Below, piece after piece: positions 1-8,446 of a stretch of 51,321 bases of DNA. The notes under the pieces were generated by a model. The model saw only the letters and a list, made by a program, of their open reading frames with translations, was not told the DNA's origin and ran no database searches. The translations under genes and the position numbers were made by a program. Source of the DNA: a virus; the IMG/VR virus record IMGVR_UViG_3300021517_000001, positions 1-51,321 of that record; one strand, given 5' to 3'. Positions within the stretch are counted from its first letter, which is position 1. The number at the start of each line of letters is the position of its first letter.

Positions 1-27
1 AGGCTCGATAAGATAAAGAAAAACGCT

Positions 28-465
28 TCATGGCAGGAACGCTTTCACAGCTTTGTCAAGCTCAGCATCTAAAGCAGCTTCCATGTCTGACACTGACTTC
101 TGAATAGAAACGCTCATCGGCTCCCACACGCCTCGATGCATGTACGCTTGACGCTCGCCGACAGGCAATGATTGATCGTCGTCTCCGATCACGTATGGTG
201 CGTAAGACAAGTACGCCCCAATGCGGGTCCGGATAAACGGGCTTTGCCTGTAAACGTTGCTTGTGATTTTGCGCCCGAGAGTCCCTGTCCGGATGTATTC
301 ACTTTTAGGACGCGCTGGCGGGTAGATGGCGACTTTGCTTTCGCCAATGACTCCGACAAGCTTAGCAATCCTTTCGATGACCGCTAAGAACTCCCGCTGG
401 GTCAATTTTCGGACAAGCCTGCGAAGCTTGCTCTCACTCGTCGGAGTTGTCAGAAATACCTTCAT
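28..465 (-). CDS. HK97 gp10-like head-tail connector protein
   Basis: A 145-residue protein without signal peptide or membrane segment. Position (after portal, before the capsid gene), size and the central GTLGRKI and APYVIG segments fit the HK97 gp10-like/minor head-tail joining family, whose members sit at the head-tail interface. The N-terminal half is basic and helical, and the C-terminus is a helix (EAALDAELDKAVKAF). The start ATG follows AGGA by eight bases. The last codons overlap the ATG of the protease-capsid gene as ATGA, across the circle junction, so the two are probably translationally coupled. The family assignment rests on remembered motifs and context, not a search; a tail-completion role is the alternative. 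Confidence 0.6.
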   Translation of the reverse strand: MKVFLTTPTSESKLRRLVRKLTQREFLAVIERIAKLVGVIGESKVAIYPPARPKSEYIRTGTLGRKITSNVYRQSPFIRTRIGAYLSYAPYVIGDDDQSLPVGERQAYMHRGVWEPMSVSIQKSVSDMEAALDAELDKAVKAFLP

Positions 466-712
466 TGACTGGTTCCTGTATATGTAGCCGCAAGCCCTCG
501 GCGATCATTGTATGCATCTGCTCGGGCGACAAAGTCTCAAGCTGGTGCTCGCACTCGGCGATCCAGTCCTGAACCTTCTCGGGGAAGTCTTCAATTCTAG
601 CACTGTCCACAAGCGCCGACCAATATGCCTGGATCTCGTGGTCGGGGGCTAAGACGTATTTAGGCGTCGCCGTGATAGCTGCGAGTCGGCGGCTATCTTG
701 GGGATTCAGCAT
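434..712 (-). CDS. small hypothetical head-module protein
   Basis: A 92-residue acidic, mostly helical protein with no recognised domain. It lies between the portal fusion and the gp10-like gene, overlapping the first by 20 bases and the second by 32. A G-rich ribosome site (GGGGGG, six to seven bases before the ATG) inside the end of the portal gene supports this start. In HK97-like phages this interval often holds small adaptor or assembly proteins, so a role in head-tail joining is inferred from place only. The tail ends in an acidic stretch (NEGISDNSDE). No paralogue was seen in the window. Confidence 0.65.
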   Translation of the reverse strand: MLNPQDSRRLAAITATPKYVLAPDHEIQAYWSALVDSARIEDFPEKVQDWIAECEHQLETLSPEQMHTMIAEGLRLHIQEPVNEGISDNSDE

Positions 713-3700
713 TGTCGACCCCCCTCAGATAGTTTCCTGAATCGACCGCGACGGCTGTGCGATTCAAGATGATATACTCGTTGGTATAGTCGACTTTAAT
801 AGCGTCATAGCCCTCAGCCAGAGCTAAACGACCTAAATCTGAAATCACCTGAATTTCATTGGCCGCCCGCCGCTGCAATCCAGGATCGGCGCCCTGAGCG
901 CGGTATTGGATTTCAAGCACGCGCTGCCGATACAGGACCCGCAACTCGTTCAAGCTAATGACCCGTGCATTCGGATTAACGGCCATGCGGATAATAGCCC
1001 CTCCCGAGCCTGCGTAAGGAGTAACAGATCGAATCACATCATCTACGGTGCGCCCCCCTGAAACAGCTGCGACGTAAGTTCCGTTTCCGAAAGCCCCACG
1101 GCTGCCATAAACATCACCGGTCCGGTACTGCTCTGCGTGGTCTTCCGACGTGACGCCTCTGTAGACTTCCGTCCAACCCCGACCAGAAATCAAGGCGTCT
1201 AACTGTCCCCGGGTTACAACGGCTGGGGTTGAGCTGGCCTCAGGGTTCTCGTCGAACATTTGCCTCAGGATTGTATCTTCTCCCGTTACTGAAGGCAGGA
1301 CTACAGGTTGACGAGAAACCGAGTACTCCGACACTCCTCGGAGACTTGAGGGCCGATACGTTGCAGCAATCTGAGCGGCTAACTCTTCTACGTTGATTTC
1401 TTCAACCTCGGGCCGTTCAATCTCGATCGAGGTCTCGTCGTACCCTTGCTCTAGAGGTGTTTGGCCCTCTCCGGGTTTAACCTCTTCCCCGACCGAACTG
1501 ATGTCGGGGCGGCTAAAGCATCGGCATCGTGGGTGGGCTGGCTGATCCCGTCCATTCCATCCCTCGCCAATAATTCCCACAGAACCATCGCGAGGTTCGC
1601 AAACTGGGCATACCCGTTCATCGCGGACGGTAATCCAAATGGCGCGCTTCACGCCGACATCTAACCACCGCTGCTGGGCACCTTTGTTATACACTCTGGC
1701 GGATTCTGTCTGCGCGATTACCCGAGCGCGTTCAGGATTGTTGAAGATCGCGTTCAGGGATCTCTGCAGCTCTGTCAAGGGCTGGTCAGACTCAACCCAG
1801 GCCGAGACCGCCCGTTGAACTTGCTGCCGCGTGGTTGCATTTAATCCCCTGATCAGTTGGTAGGAATACTGCTGAGCAAAATCAAATGCTTCCTGCGACA
1901 TTTCGTCCCAGCCAGACTCCACTACCGTAGCTCGAATGATGCTTCGGTAGTCGGCGGGAATATTGTTAATCAACGCCTGATTTCCCGCAGCCATGCCTGC
2001 CAGCGTAAGCTGCAGTAGAGGCCCCGGAGCGTCCATGGTTCCGACCCACTCGGAGGCCAGCGCGTCTTCAGCCTGTTCTAAAATGTCTTCAATCTGGTCA
2101 GCGCTAAACCCGCCAGAAACTCGTCCTTCGGTCTTAGACCAGATGTACTGCATGTACCCGAACCAGTCGGTTCCTAGCTCGGCGCTGATTTGATCGTACC
2201 GGTCCCAGTACTGTGCGTACTCATCCGGCGTTGCGGCTTCTTCAGGGTTACTGAAATCGACGCCCCGAAGATACTTAAATGCGTTGTCGAACAATGCAGC
2301 CGAGGGAAGGTTGCTTCTCAGCCCCCAATCAAGAGCTCGTGCAACAGGAGTGTCCTGCAGAGTCACCGGAGAGAAAACGGCTTTGGGGCCCTTCCGGTCC
2401 ACCTTGGTTTTCCAATTACGTAGCTCTCGAACTTGAGCCCCCGATGCAGCTCGAGCAGTCCACGTATGAATCTCAACTCCGTCGTAGGCCAGAGTGTAAT
2501 CGTTCAGGGTGACCGGCCAGTCGAGTTCGATGAAGGGAGGCAGAGACAGCGTGTCTTCTAACGTAGTAAAGCCGAGAACCAGATACGCGTCTTCGTCTTG
2601 CTCAGAGATTCCGAAGTCTGCCATGCTCACGAAAATCGAGGCTCGCAAGACCCTGAAGAACTGGCTTGGGTGGAACCGGATAATCAGGGTCCCGTCAACT
2701 ATCTCGGCGTGCTTCATTCGCAGAGACACCCGGAAAGCCTCGTCTAGAGACAGCTCTCGAATTATTGAGCCGGCGTCAGCAGCAGAGATGCTGCCAGTGC
2801 TCGTAATGATTGGGACGTGCCAGTAAATGTCTTCAAGCCAATCGATGTCGACTATGTCTTGCTGCGCGAGCTCGGTGGCGATTGATCTTTTAGCATACTT
2901 AATGACCTGAGCACCCGGCAAGGGAGAGTAAATGGACAAAGCGCCGGAGGTGCGGGCTGATCTCAAAGGAGTGCCTGCTCCCAGTTGTGGGATCACGGGA
3001 AAGTGGGTTGTGCTGACATTGGCAGGGACTTCAGTCTCATCCTTGCCAGGATGCTCAGGCTTTGTAATAAGAGAGCGCGCAAGCTGGAAGGCCGGGAATC
3101 CTGGAGGTTGTGGGGACGGCATTGACCCGTGCTCGGCCAGCAGCGAAGCGAACTCGTTAATTTTGTCTACAGGCACTGGCGTGTTTGAAATGATAACGAC
3201 GTCTCCGTTTGCTCCGAAGAAAGGCTCCCATCCCTGAGCCTCACGTAATTCGTTGATTGTCATCGCTCCCCGGTCAAACATGGCCAGCAGAGGATCCGGA
3301 GGAGTCTGTAAATAAAAGCGCTCGCGAGGTTCTAAGCCAATCAGCTCGCGCGCTTCGTTGTAATCAGCCAGTCCCGGTGAAGCAAGCATCTGACTGGCGG
3401 ACGTGATTCTGTCAGCGGTCAGATTGCTCAGCGCCGGAACCTTCTTCAGGTCAGGGACAAGAGTATAAAGTTTTTTCTCAGTGAAGTCCCTCCACGCCCA
3501 CTGGGTGTTTAACTTGTCTAGGATGTAGTTAAGTCGCGGCAGCGTCACATCCTGAATGTGCGACCGCTTGATGCTTTCCCGGGTGCTATTCGCAGAGAGA
3601 GGATCGCTGACGTCTCCGGCGCCGATTAAAGCAGGGTTCACTTCAAACGTGACGCAAATATCTCGACGCACTTCGGCCTTTAGGTCGACCATCGCAAGGC

Positions 3701-4457
3701 CTTCAGGTACGTTTGTAATCGGCTGCCACACCCAGTCACCGGACGACACAAAAGTCTTGTGAGCGTTCGTCGCGCCCTTAAAGGCTTTCCAGTCTGCTCG
3801 AGCCTTGTCCAACGTAGCGTCATCAACCACGGTCTTGGCGATCAACATGCCGTCCGGGCGGGCACCGTTGAAAAAGAACGAAGACGCGAACCGGATAATG
3901 TTGGCCTCAGTCGCGACTGGAGAGATCGCAACTTCGAAAGGCGACTTGCCTGAGGCTTGTCGGTTAGGGTTCCATGCAGGAATGTGCACGAGCTGTTCAG
4001 GCTGGAGAATACTATACTGATATCGGTAGAATAAAATCTTCCCGGTATTGTAGTCATACTCGGGATCTACATCTTCGGGGTGCAGCCACTGCAGGCCGGT
4101 TAAGAACCCGTGATCGTTCGGAACCTTTTTAAAATACGCTGCGCCCCAAATGTTCATCGCAACTTCGGCGTGCCAGAGCAGCTCAGGAGAGTTTGAAATA
4201 AAGAAGTCCAGCGGATGCCAATCACCCGGCAAATCGCGATGCCGTGAGTTCTTCACAGAGATCGGAATCTGCGACAATGTGTTCGCCCGAAAGTTAATGC
4301 AAGCAAACGCAGTTGCCGACACGGAGTACAGCCGCGTAGCCTCATGATCGGAAATCTCCCCCGCGCCGTTAATTGCCTGGCGCCAAGAGGATTCAAGAGA
4401 CCGTTTATATTCTGAGGGGCTGTAGATCTCCTCACCGACGGTGTAAAAGATCGTCAT
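693..4457 (-). CDS. portal protein fused to MuF-like and ADP-ribosyltransferase-like domains
   Basis: A 1,254-residue virion protein with at least three parts. Residues about 1-400 resemble the HK97-type portal, the dodecameric ring through which DNA is packaged (LQWLHPEDVDPEYD, VHIPAWNPNRQASGKSPFE, ITNVPEGLAMVDLK). About 910-980 is a Mu gpF-like minor head region with the metal-site pattern CPVC...HPRCRC. About 1082-1254 looks like an ADP-ribosyltransferase fold: arginine in VYRGV, a GNGTYVA segment, and a late glutamate in NEYIILNR. Residues about 450-900 are unassigned. The chosen ATG follows GGAGG by seven bases and overlaps the TerL stop (TGATG); an upstream in-frame ATG would add 16 residues. 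Portal and MuF are strongly supported; the toxin-like domain is inferred from motifs. Confidence 0.8.
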   Translation of the reverse strand: MTIFYTVGEEIYSPSEYKRSLESSWRQAINGAGEISDHEATRLYSVSATAFACINFRANTLSQIPISVKNSRHRDLPGDWHPLDFFISNSPELLWHAEVAMNIWGAAYFKKVPNDHGFLTGLQWLHPEDVDPEYDYNTGKILFYRYQYSILQPEQLVHIPAWNPNRQASGKSPFEVAISPVATEANIIRFASSFFFNGARPDGMLIAKTVVDDATLDKARADWKAFKGATNAHKTFVSSGDWVWQPITNVPEGLAMVDLKAEVRRDICVTFEVNPALIGAGDVSDPLSANSTRESIKRSHIQDVTLPRLNYILDKLNTQWAWRDFTEKKLYTLVPDLKKVPALSNLTADRITSASQMLASPGLADYNEARELIGLEPRERFYLQTPPDPLLAMFDRGAMTINELREAQGWEPFFGANGDVVIISNTPVPVDKINEFASLLAEHGSMPSPQPPGFPAFQLARSLITKPEHPGKDETEVPANVSTTHFPVIPQLGAGTPLRSARTSGALSIYSPLPGAQVIKYAKRSIATELAQQDIVDIDWLEDIYWHVPIITSTGSISAADAGSIIRELSLDEAFRVSLRMKHAEIVDGTLIIRFHPSQFFRVLRASIFVSMADFGISEQDEDAYLVLGFTTLEDTLSLPPFIELDWPVTLNDYTLAYDGVEIHTWTARAASGAQVRELRNWKTKVDRKGPKAVFSPVTLQDTPVARALDWGLRSNLPSAALFDNAFKYLRGVDFSNPEEAATPDEYAQYWDRYDQISAELGTDWFGYMQYIWSKTEGRVSGGFSADQIEDILEQAEDALASEWVGTMDAPGPLLQLTLAGMAAGNQALINNIPADYRSIIRATVVESGWDEMSQEAFDFAQQYSYQLIRGLNATTRQQVQRAVSAWVESDQPLTELQRSLNAIFNNPERARVIAQTESARVYNKGAQQRWLDVGVKRAIWITVRDERVCPVCEPRDGSVGIIGEGWNGRDQPAHPRCRCFSRPDISSVGEEVKPGEGQTPLEQGYDETSIEIERPEVEEINVEELAAQIAATYRPSSLRGVSEYSVSRQPVVLPSVTGEDTILRQMFDENPEASSTPAVVTRGQLDALISGRGWTEVYRGVTSEDHAEQYRTGDVYGSRGAFGNGTYVAAVSGGRTVDDVIRSVTPYAGSGGAIIRMAVNPNARVISLNELRVLYRQRVLEIQYRAQGADPGLQRRAANEIQVISDLGRLALAEGYDAIKVDYTNEYIILNRTAVAVDSGNYLRGVDNAESPR

Positions 4458-6016
4458 CACCACACCTCCGTAGAGGGGGTTGCTCCGAGTACCAGCGTGT
4501 GACACAAAGCAAGCACAAAGCTGTACGCAAGATCGTCATGATCTCCCGAGGGAGCCGAGAGCGAGCTGCCTTCAATTGCTGCGATCTGAGACATCGTTGC
4601 CTGCGTGTGAATTTTACACATACGGTCCCTGAAGACATCGGCTGCGAGTGACCATGCGAGGGGTTTGGTGGCTGAATTCGTTAGCCACCCCGGTTTGCCG
4701 TCCCTGCCGGGCAAAAGACGTGCAAAGATAGATTGCTCCAAGACCAGGATTACCGCATGGCCATGATTGTTCCTTTCCACCATGACCTGAGCGTTATTGA
4801 AATAGTCGCTGAGGGTCGCGAGATATTGTGCAAAAGCTGAAGGTTGAAACTTCCCTCTGAGAGATGCCACTTCCTCGAGGGTATCTTTTCGAAGCACGGT
4901 CGCCGCGCTGTCATCGCTGGTAGGATTGCCTTCGGCGGGGTCGGCTCCGATGATGTACTTCACTCCCGGCTCGGGCAGGAAGTACACTCTTAGGCTTGGA
5001 ATAGTCGGCAGCATGTAATCAGCTCCCGGCTCTTGCACAATCTTGCCCAAGCGCTCGTAACAAGCATCGATCCACTCGGCCGGAATGCGCTTATCCGCTG
5101 ACTTAGCAGACAAGGCCTGCTCCGGGGTTTCTGGATACATCTCGTGCAGCTCGTCGAGCGCCCCTGTGCGCGCTTTAATCGATTCGGCCAACTCACGGTA
5201 CCAGGCTTCAGTCCTTAAGGGGTGTGCGTGCCAGGGAATGAACACGGTCGCAAATTTGTGCTTGCCTTCTTTGGCGGCCTCGGCCTCGGCCTTGTAAAGC
5301 ATCTTGAACCCGCTGTTCGGCTTGCGCTTGTCCGGTCGGCCGAGAATTACTAGTCGACCTCCCATTTCAATTGTGGGGCGGACCGACACCAATAGCTTAT
5401 CAAAGTCGGCAATAAAATCTGCCTCATCGATGATTGCGTATGTCGCTGTGTAAGTATCACCGCCCGTGGTCGGAAACGCCCGCACAGTCGATTCATTAGA
5501 CAACGTGAACTGATGCGTGTTGCTCTCGATGATTTTCTTGGCTTGCAGCCATCGGGGCAGACGCCAATACATTCCCTTCAACCGGTCATCCAGCAAGTGT
5601 ACTGCTTCGTCGTCACGTCGACTAAAGATAAGTACCTGAGCGATCGGGCGGAAAAGAATCTCGTGAATCGCGTCTGCGATTACTAGCCAGGAGAACCCGA
5701 CCTGCCTTGCTTTCAGTCCGAGGCACAGCTGATTGCGGTCGAGAACGTCAAGCACCTCGGCTTGTGTGGGCCAAAGACGGAAAGGAATCCAATCACGTCG
5801 AACGGAATCTTGAATCTTGCAGTAGGTCTGAACGAAGTAGTTTTTGCTAAGGCCGCAAACAAAGACCTCCTGAGAATAAGCATCCCAGGAGTCGAATTGT
5901 TCGAATAGAGTGTCCTGATCGAACCCGTACCGGTATGTCGCTTCTAGCAACACCTGGTCATGCGTCGGGATCGGGGAGAGCTCCGTCTTCGTTTGCGCGC
6001 TTACCACGTTCAACAT
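4457..6016 (-). CDS. terL: terminase large subunit
   Basis: The packaging motor ATPase and nuclease, about 519 residues, which cuts concatemeric DNA and pumps it through the portal. The ATPase part shows a Walker A-like LKARQVGFSW segment, the variant common in this family, and Walker B YAIIDEADF. The C-terminal RNase H-like nuclease shows IIGADPAEG and the late acidic motif SGDHDDLAYS. The start is uncertain: ATG 6016 has GGGAG directly against it, a GTG nine to twelve bases downstream is better spaced, and upstream ATGs are possible. It overlaps TerS by up to about 60 bases and touches the portal start. It is the second gene of the late operon. Confidence 0.88.
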   Translation of the reverse strand: MLNVVSAQTKTELSPIPTHDQVLLEATYRYGFDQDTLFEQFDSWDAYSQEVFVCGLSKNYFVQTYCKIQDSVRRDWIPFRLWPTQAEVLDVLDRNQLCLGLKARQVGFSWLVIADAIHEILFRPIAQVLIFSRRDDEAVHLLDDRLKGMYWRLPRWLQAKKIIESNTHQFTLSNESTVRAFPTTGGDTYTATYAIIDEADFIADFDKLLVSVRPTIEMGGRLVILGRPDKRKPNSGFKMLYKAEAEAAKEGKHKFATVFIPWHAHPLRTEAWYRELAESIKARTGALDELHEMYPETPEQALSAKSADKRIPAEWIDACYERLGKIVQEPGADYMLPTIPSLRVYFLPEPGVKYIIGADPAEGNPTSDDSAATVLRKDTLEEVASLRGKFQPSAFAQYLATLSDYFNNAQVMVERNNHGHAVILVLEQSIFARLLPGRDGKPGWLTNSATKPLAWSLAADVFRDRMCKIHTQATMSQIAAIEGSSLSAPSGDHDDLAYSFVLALCHTLVLGATPSTEVW

Positions 6017-6431
6017 CTCCCAGCTTGCGGAACAGTCCCGCAAATGCATCCACGGCGCTTTCGATCTGCCCCTGATCGCCTTCCTTAACCACCTCCACCG
6101 CGGAGCGGCCGTATTCCCTCGGGTGGCGTCTTTCAAGCAGCCATGCGGCTGCTCGCCAGTCTTCAGGAGCAGACGCAGAGATCATATCAAGCCACTCAGA
6201 TGCAGCGTGCCACTCAGCCTCCCGATAGTTCAGGACGAACTGCGCGAGCTGCGAATCGGTTTCGCCGTTCTCAAGTTCTTCCTCCCCCCACGCCAGCCAA
6301 TTGAAAAGGGTCTGTCTTGAAACCCTCCCGGCGTAGGCTGCGATGTTTGGGGTAGCACCTCTGCGAACGGCTTCGAGGATGGCTTCAACGTTTGATGTGT
6401 TGAACGTCCCTAGCCTCGGAGTTCTAGCCAT
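5958..6431 (-). CDS. terS: terminase small subunit
   Basis: A 157-residue protein that should bind the packaging site and recruit the large subunit. The N-terminus is a helix-turn-helix typical of phage TerS: an alpha-helical stretch followed by NIAAYAGRVSRQTLFNWLAWG at about residues 27-47. A helical oligomerisation region and an acidic tail follow (EWHAASEWLD, DWRAAAWLLERRHPREYG). The start at 6431 is chosen because GGAGG lies five bases upstream and because a sigma-70-like promoter at 6457-6485 would put the transcript start just upstream; an ATG four codons earlier is possible. First gene of the late operon. Confidence 0.85.
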   Translation of the reverse strand: MARTPRLGTFNTSNVEAILEAVRRGATPNIAAYAGRVSRQTLFNWLAWGEEELENGETDSQLAQFVLNYREAEWHAASEWLDMISASAPEDWRAAAWLLERRHPREYGRSAVEVVKEGDQGQIESAVDAFAGLFRKLGDVERGKRANEDGALPDPDA

Positions 6432-6456
6432 AACAGCCTCCATTACTTTCCTTACA

Positions 6457-6485
6457 AGTATACGCTTGAGTTCGAAATAAATCAA
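6457..6485 (-). promoter_or_regulatory. late operon promoter (sigma-70-like)
   Basis: On the minus strand TTGATT (6480-6485) is followed after 17 bases by TATACT (6457-6462). Transcription would begin about 15-20 bases before the TerS start codon and enter the packaging, head and tail genes across the circle junction. The CTCAYCAA boxes seen at other promoters are absent here. Confidence 0.65.
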
Positions 6486-6530
6486 CACGTCCCAGTTACT
6501 CCTCGAAATTTTCTCTAGAGGGGCTCTTAA

Positions 6531-6659
6531 AATTGTGTGTATTTGTGGGTATTTGTGAAAGCATATGTTTTGATATTTTTTATAAATAAAAGAAGGCAAG
6601 TATTTATAAAATTATACAAAACCCCGCGATCCACAATTCCCCACAATTCCCCAGTGTTT
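6531..6659. repeat. AT-rich intergenic region with tandem 10-11 bp repeats (copy 1)
   Basis: The space between TerS and the plus-strand GIY-YIG gene. Its left edge has tandem GTATTTGTGG-type units (6531-6557), its right edge tandem CCACAATTCC units (6631-6656), and between them lies AT-rich DNA with TTTTTTATAAAT and ATTATA. The same order of elements recurs at 12604-12721. On the minus strand a TATAAT lies at 6611-6616. A replication origin, partition site or shared operator is possible; the sequence does not decide. Confidence 0.55.
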
Positions 6660-6681
6660 CATGCGCTGAAACCCTGAGAGA

Positions 6682-6710
6682 TTGAATTCCAGGATTTCCT
6701 GGATTAAAAT
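6682..6710 (+). promoter_or_regulatory. promoter of the GIY-YIG gene with palindromic operator in the spacer
   Basis: TTGAAT (6682-6687) and TAAAAT (6705-6710) are separated by exactly 17 bases. The spacer holds the perfect palindrome TCCAGG-ATTT-CCTGGA (6688-6703). A dimeric protein bound there would block RNA polymerase, so repression is inferred. Confidence 0.55.
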
Positions 6711-6746
6711 AATTGTATGGATTGGCCAGATCGAAGGAGGTATTCT

Positions 6747-7202
6747 ATGAACTCTGGCGTGTATGTATGGGCCCTGAAAGATCCGAGGCTCCCGGCTGGA
6801 GCTAACATCGTTTACGTCGGTTCAGGGCAAAAACCTTGGGAATCGGTCAAGAGGCATCTAGAGCGGTCGTCTAACCCGCTGCTGCTCAAGTGGGTCGAAG
6901 ACCTGCACACCGACTTTCCCGAGGGGATCGAGATCCTCGGCCAGGTGGTGGCAGATCGCTGGCACGGCGATCCCGTGGAAATTCCTCCCGCGCGTGAAGG
7001 CATCACCCGCGTCGAGTGGGCGATTCTTGACTACGAGGACCCTGTCGAATCCAGTGATCCAAACGCCATCCCGGTGCCTCTCGGCTCTCGCAAGGCCTAC
7101 TGGATTAAACGATTTCGCGATGAGGGCCACCCGCTGCTGAACCGTGACGTTGGACGCCCTCGTGTTCAAGCTCGCCGCCCGGTCAGTATCTTCTCGCTGT
7201 GA
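6747..7202 (+). CDS. GIY-YIG-like nuclease
   Basis: A 151-residue protein and one of only two plus-strand genes. The N-terminus has the two family strands, GVYVW (about residues 4-8) and IVYVGSG (about 21-27), then SVKRHLER with the helix Arg/His positions, an acidic RVEWAILDYE segment that could hold the catalytic Glu, and a late PLLNR that fits the conserved Asn. A GRPR motif near the C-terminus may touch the DNA minor groove. GIY-YIG proteins cleave DNA as homing endonucleases, repair or restriction enzymes; which applies is unknown. GGAGG lies six bases before the chosen ATG. The gene has its own promoter with a palindromic operator and ends at a terminator shared with the converging gene. 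Confidence 0.7.
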   Translation: MNSGVYVWALKDPRLPAGANIVYVGSGQKPWESVKRHLERSSNPLLLKWVEDLHTDFPEGIEILGQVVADRWHGDPVEIPPAREGITRVEWAILDYEDPVESSDPNAIPVPLGSRKAYWIKRFRDEGHPLLNRDVGRPRVQARRPVSIFSL

Positions 7203-7214
7203 GAAGAACACAAA

Positions 7215-7241
7215 AAGAGCCGAGGACATTCCCCGGCTCTT
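7215..7241. terminator. bidirectional rho-independent terminator
   Basis: AAGAGCCG (7215-7222) pairs with CGGCTCTT (7234-7241), with further pairing inside. It lies between the converging plus-strand GIY-YIG gene and the minus-strand gene at 7255, with an A-run on the left that is a T-run for minus-strand transcripts. Confidence 0.7.
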
Positions 7242-7254
7242 GCCCTTCCCTCGA

Positions 7255-7476
7255 TTAGCGCTGCGCGCGCCTCGGCGCCGCCCACACGTGCAGCTCGTAA
7301 TGCACAACCAACCCGACGATCAGCTCCCGGTCTTTGCCCAGCAACAGCTCGACCTCCTCGTGCGTGTAGTCATCTGCGCACAGTGCGAACAGCCTCGTCA
7401 CAAGCGACCCGTTATCCAGTTTGCGCACTTCGGCCAGCAGCGAGTCCATCCGGCGAATCCCTTCGATCTCAGACAT
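7255..7476 (-). CDS. small hypothetical protein
   Basis: A 73-residue soluble protein, not recognised. The first 60 residues look helical (SLLAEVRKLDNGSLVTRLFAL, then THEEVELLLGKDRELIVGL) and the end is basic (APRRAQR). The start at 7476 has AAGGAG nine bases upstream; an upstream TTG in frame would add seven residues but overlaps that ribosome site. It is a single-gene transcription unit with its own promoter (TATAAT at 7514-7519) and a shared terminator on its 3' side. Small, separately transcribed phage genes like this often act on the host, but there is no direct sign of that here. Confidence 0.6.
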   Translation of the reverse strand: MSEIEGIRRMDSLLAEVRKLDNGSLVTRLFALCADDYTHEEVELLLGKDRELIVGLVVHYELHVWAAPRRAQR

Positions 7477-7513
7477 GATGTTATGCTCCTTATGCAACCC
7501 TTACTCTATCTTT

Positions 7514-7578
7514 ATTATATATCGAAGGGTTGCCATAAGAGGCGTAAGGTTTTTGTTTCTCACCAAAGGCTCACCAAA
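7514..7578 (-). promoter_or_regulatory. promoter with tandem CTCACCAAA boxes (site A)
   Basis: On the minus strand TATAAT lies at 7514-7519 with no good -35 element. About 40 bp upstream are two identical CTCACCAAA boxes, read on the plus strand, at 7559-7567 and 7570-7578, 11 bp apart. The position suggests an activator near -60 that replaces the -35 element. It drives the gene starting at 7476. Confidence 0.55.
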
Positions 7579-7580
7579 CA

Positions 7581-7606
7581 AAAAGACCCACCCGCGTGGG
7601 TCTTTT
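7581..7606 (-). terminator. rho-independent terminator
   Basis: A perfect 11-bp stem, AAAAGACCCAC (7581-7591) with GTGGGTCTTTT (7596-7606), loop of four. On the minus strand it follows the stop of the gene at 7620 and runs into TTTTTGTTT. Confidence 0.85.
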
Positions 7607-7619
7607 CTCGGCTCTGGAA

Positions 7620-8378
7620 CTATCTTGTTAAATCGTCCCGGAGTAGCAGCAGCTCGTTGATCATGTCGTCAAGTCTGCTTCGCCAATTGTCCAGGAGGAT
7701 GTTTATCTCAACAGGCCAATCATGGAGCTTGACTCCCTTGTACCACACCTGGATGTGAAGGCCTTCCCCAGGAACCGGCTCTGGTTGCGGCTCAGGTACA
7801 GGATCCGGGCTTGGCATCGGTGATTCTGCAAGCGTCAGAAGCGGCGTCCCGAAATCGCTAGCCACTGGCACAATGTCAATCAGCAAGACATCAACCCTTC
7901 CCTCGATCTGAGCGTTCGCAGTTTCGAAGTAGAAGCCCAATTCGATTGTGACTGGCGTGTTCACTTGGATCACCGCGATGTGTTCTGTCCCTGGCGCGTT
8001 GCTTTCCGACCACTTCGGAAACGTCCCGCTTGCTGCGTTGTATCGAGATCCCCGATGCACGACCTCGAAGCTCCCGTAGAACTGGTTGCGCACTCCGACG
8101 TTTGGATTTGTTTGGCGGTTGAACGACGCCTTCAAAACATACCTCCCCGGAGAGGGGATCTTGACGTCAGTCTGCTTGTACCCGTATCTCCCTGCGCGCC
8201 AGCTTACTTCCACCCGACTGCCCGACGGATTTAAGTTGAACACCTCCGGCTGCGGGCCTGTAGTCATCGTCTCGACAAAATCCCAGTGAGGCGGTATGGC
8301 CTGAGGCCTGGGAGGGTCAAGATCGTACCCCTGGTGATAAGCAACGCCTGCGAGGATCGGGTTTGAAACGAAAGGCAT
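7620..8378 (-). CDS. beta-sandwich protein with proline-rich linker, possible virion or receptor-binding protein
   Basis: A 252-residue protein not matched to a named family. Residues about 30-175 look like one beta-sandwich (RYVLKASFNRQ, YGSFEVVHRGS, VTIELGFYFETANAQ, VDVLLIDIVPVA), similar in style to the fibre-like proteins at 33.6-35.6 kb. A proline and acid-rich linker follows (about 187-206, PSPDPVPEPQPEPVPGEG), then a C-terminal helix (LDNWRSRLDDMINELLLL) that could form a coiled coil. GGGAGG lies five bases before the ATG. A terminator lies just upstream, so expression would need read-through or an unseen promoter. No signal peptide. A surface attachment role is inferred from fold style only. 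Confidence 0.6.
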   Translation of the reverse strand: MPFVSNPILAGVAYHQGYDLDPPRPQAIPPHWDFVETMTTGPQPEVFNLNPSGSRVEVSWRAGRYGYKQTDVKIPSPGRYVLKASFNRQTNPNVGVRNQFYGSFEVVHRGSRYNAASGTFPKWSESNAPGTEHIAVIQVNTPVTIELGFYFETANAQIEGRVDVLLIDIVPVASDFGTPLLTLAESPMPSPDPVPEPQPEPVPGEGLHIQVWYKGVKLHDWPVEINILLDNWRSRLDDMINELLLLRDDLTR

Positions 8379-8391
8379 AGATTCCTCCCAA

Positions 8392-8425
8392 ATAAAAAAA
8401 AAAAGGGGGGGTCATACCGACCCCC
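8392..8425 (-). terminator. rho-independent terminator
   Basis: On the minus strand, after the stop of the gene at 8447, GGGGGTC (8419-8425) pairs with GACCCCC (8407-8413) and is followed by a run of T (8392-8404). It lies between that gene and the one starting at 8378. Confidence 0.85.
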
Positions 8426-8446
8426 TTATCAACCGCACGATGATTG

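Noticed and set aside
7144-7758. A 204-codon plus-strand ORF
   Set aside because: It runs through the end of the GIY-YIG gene, two terminators and two minus-strand genes, and has no ribosome site.
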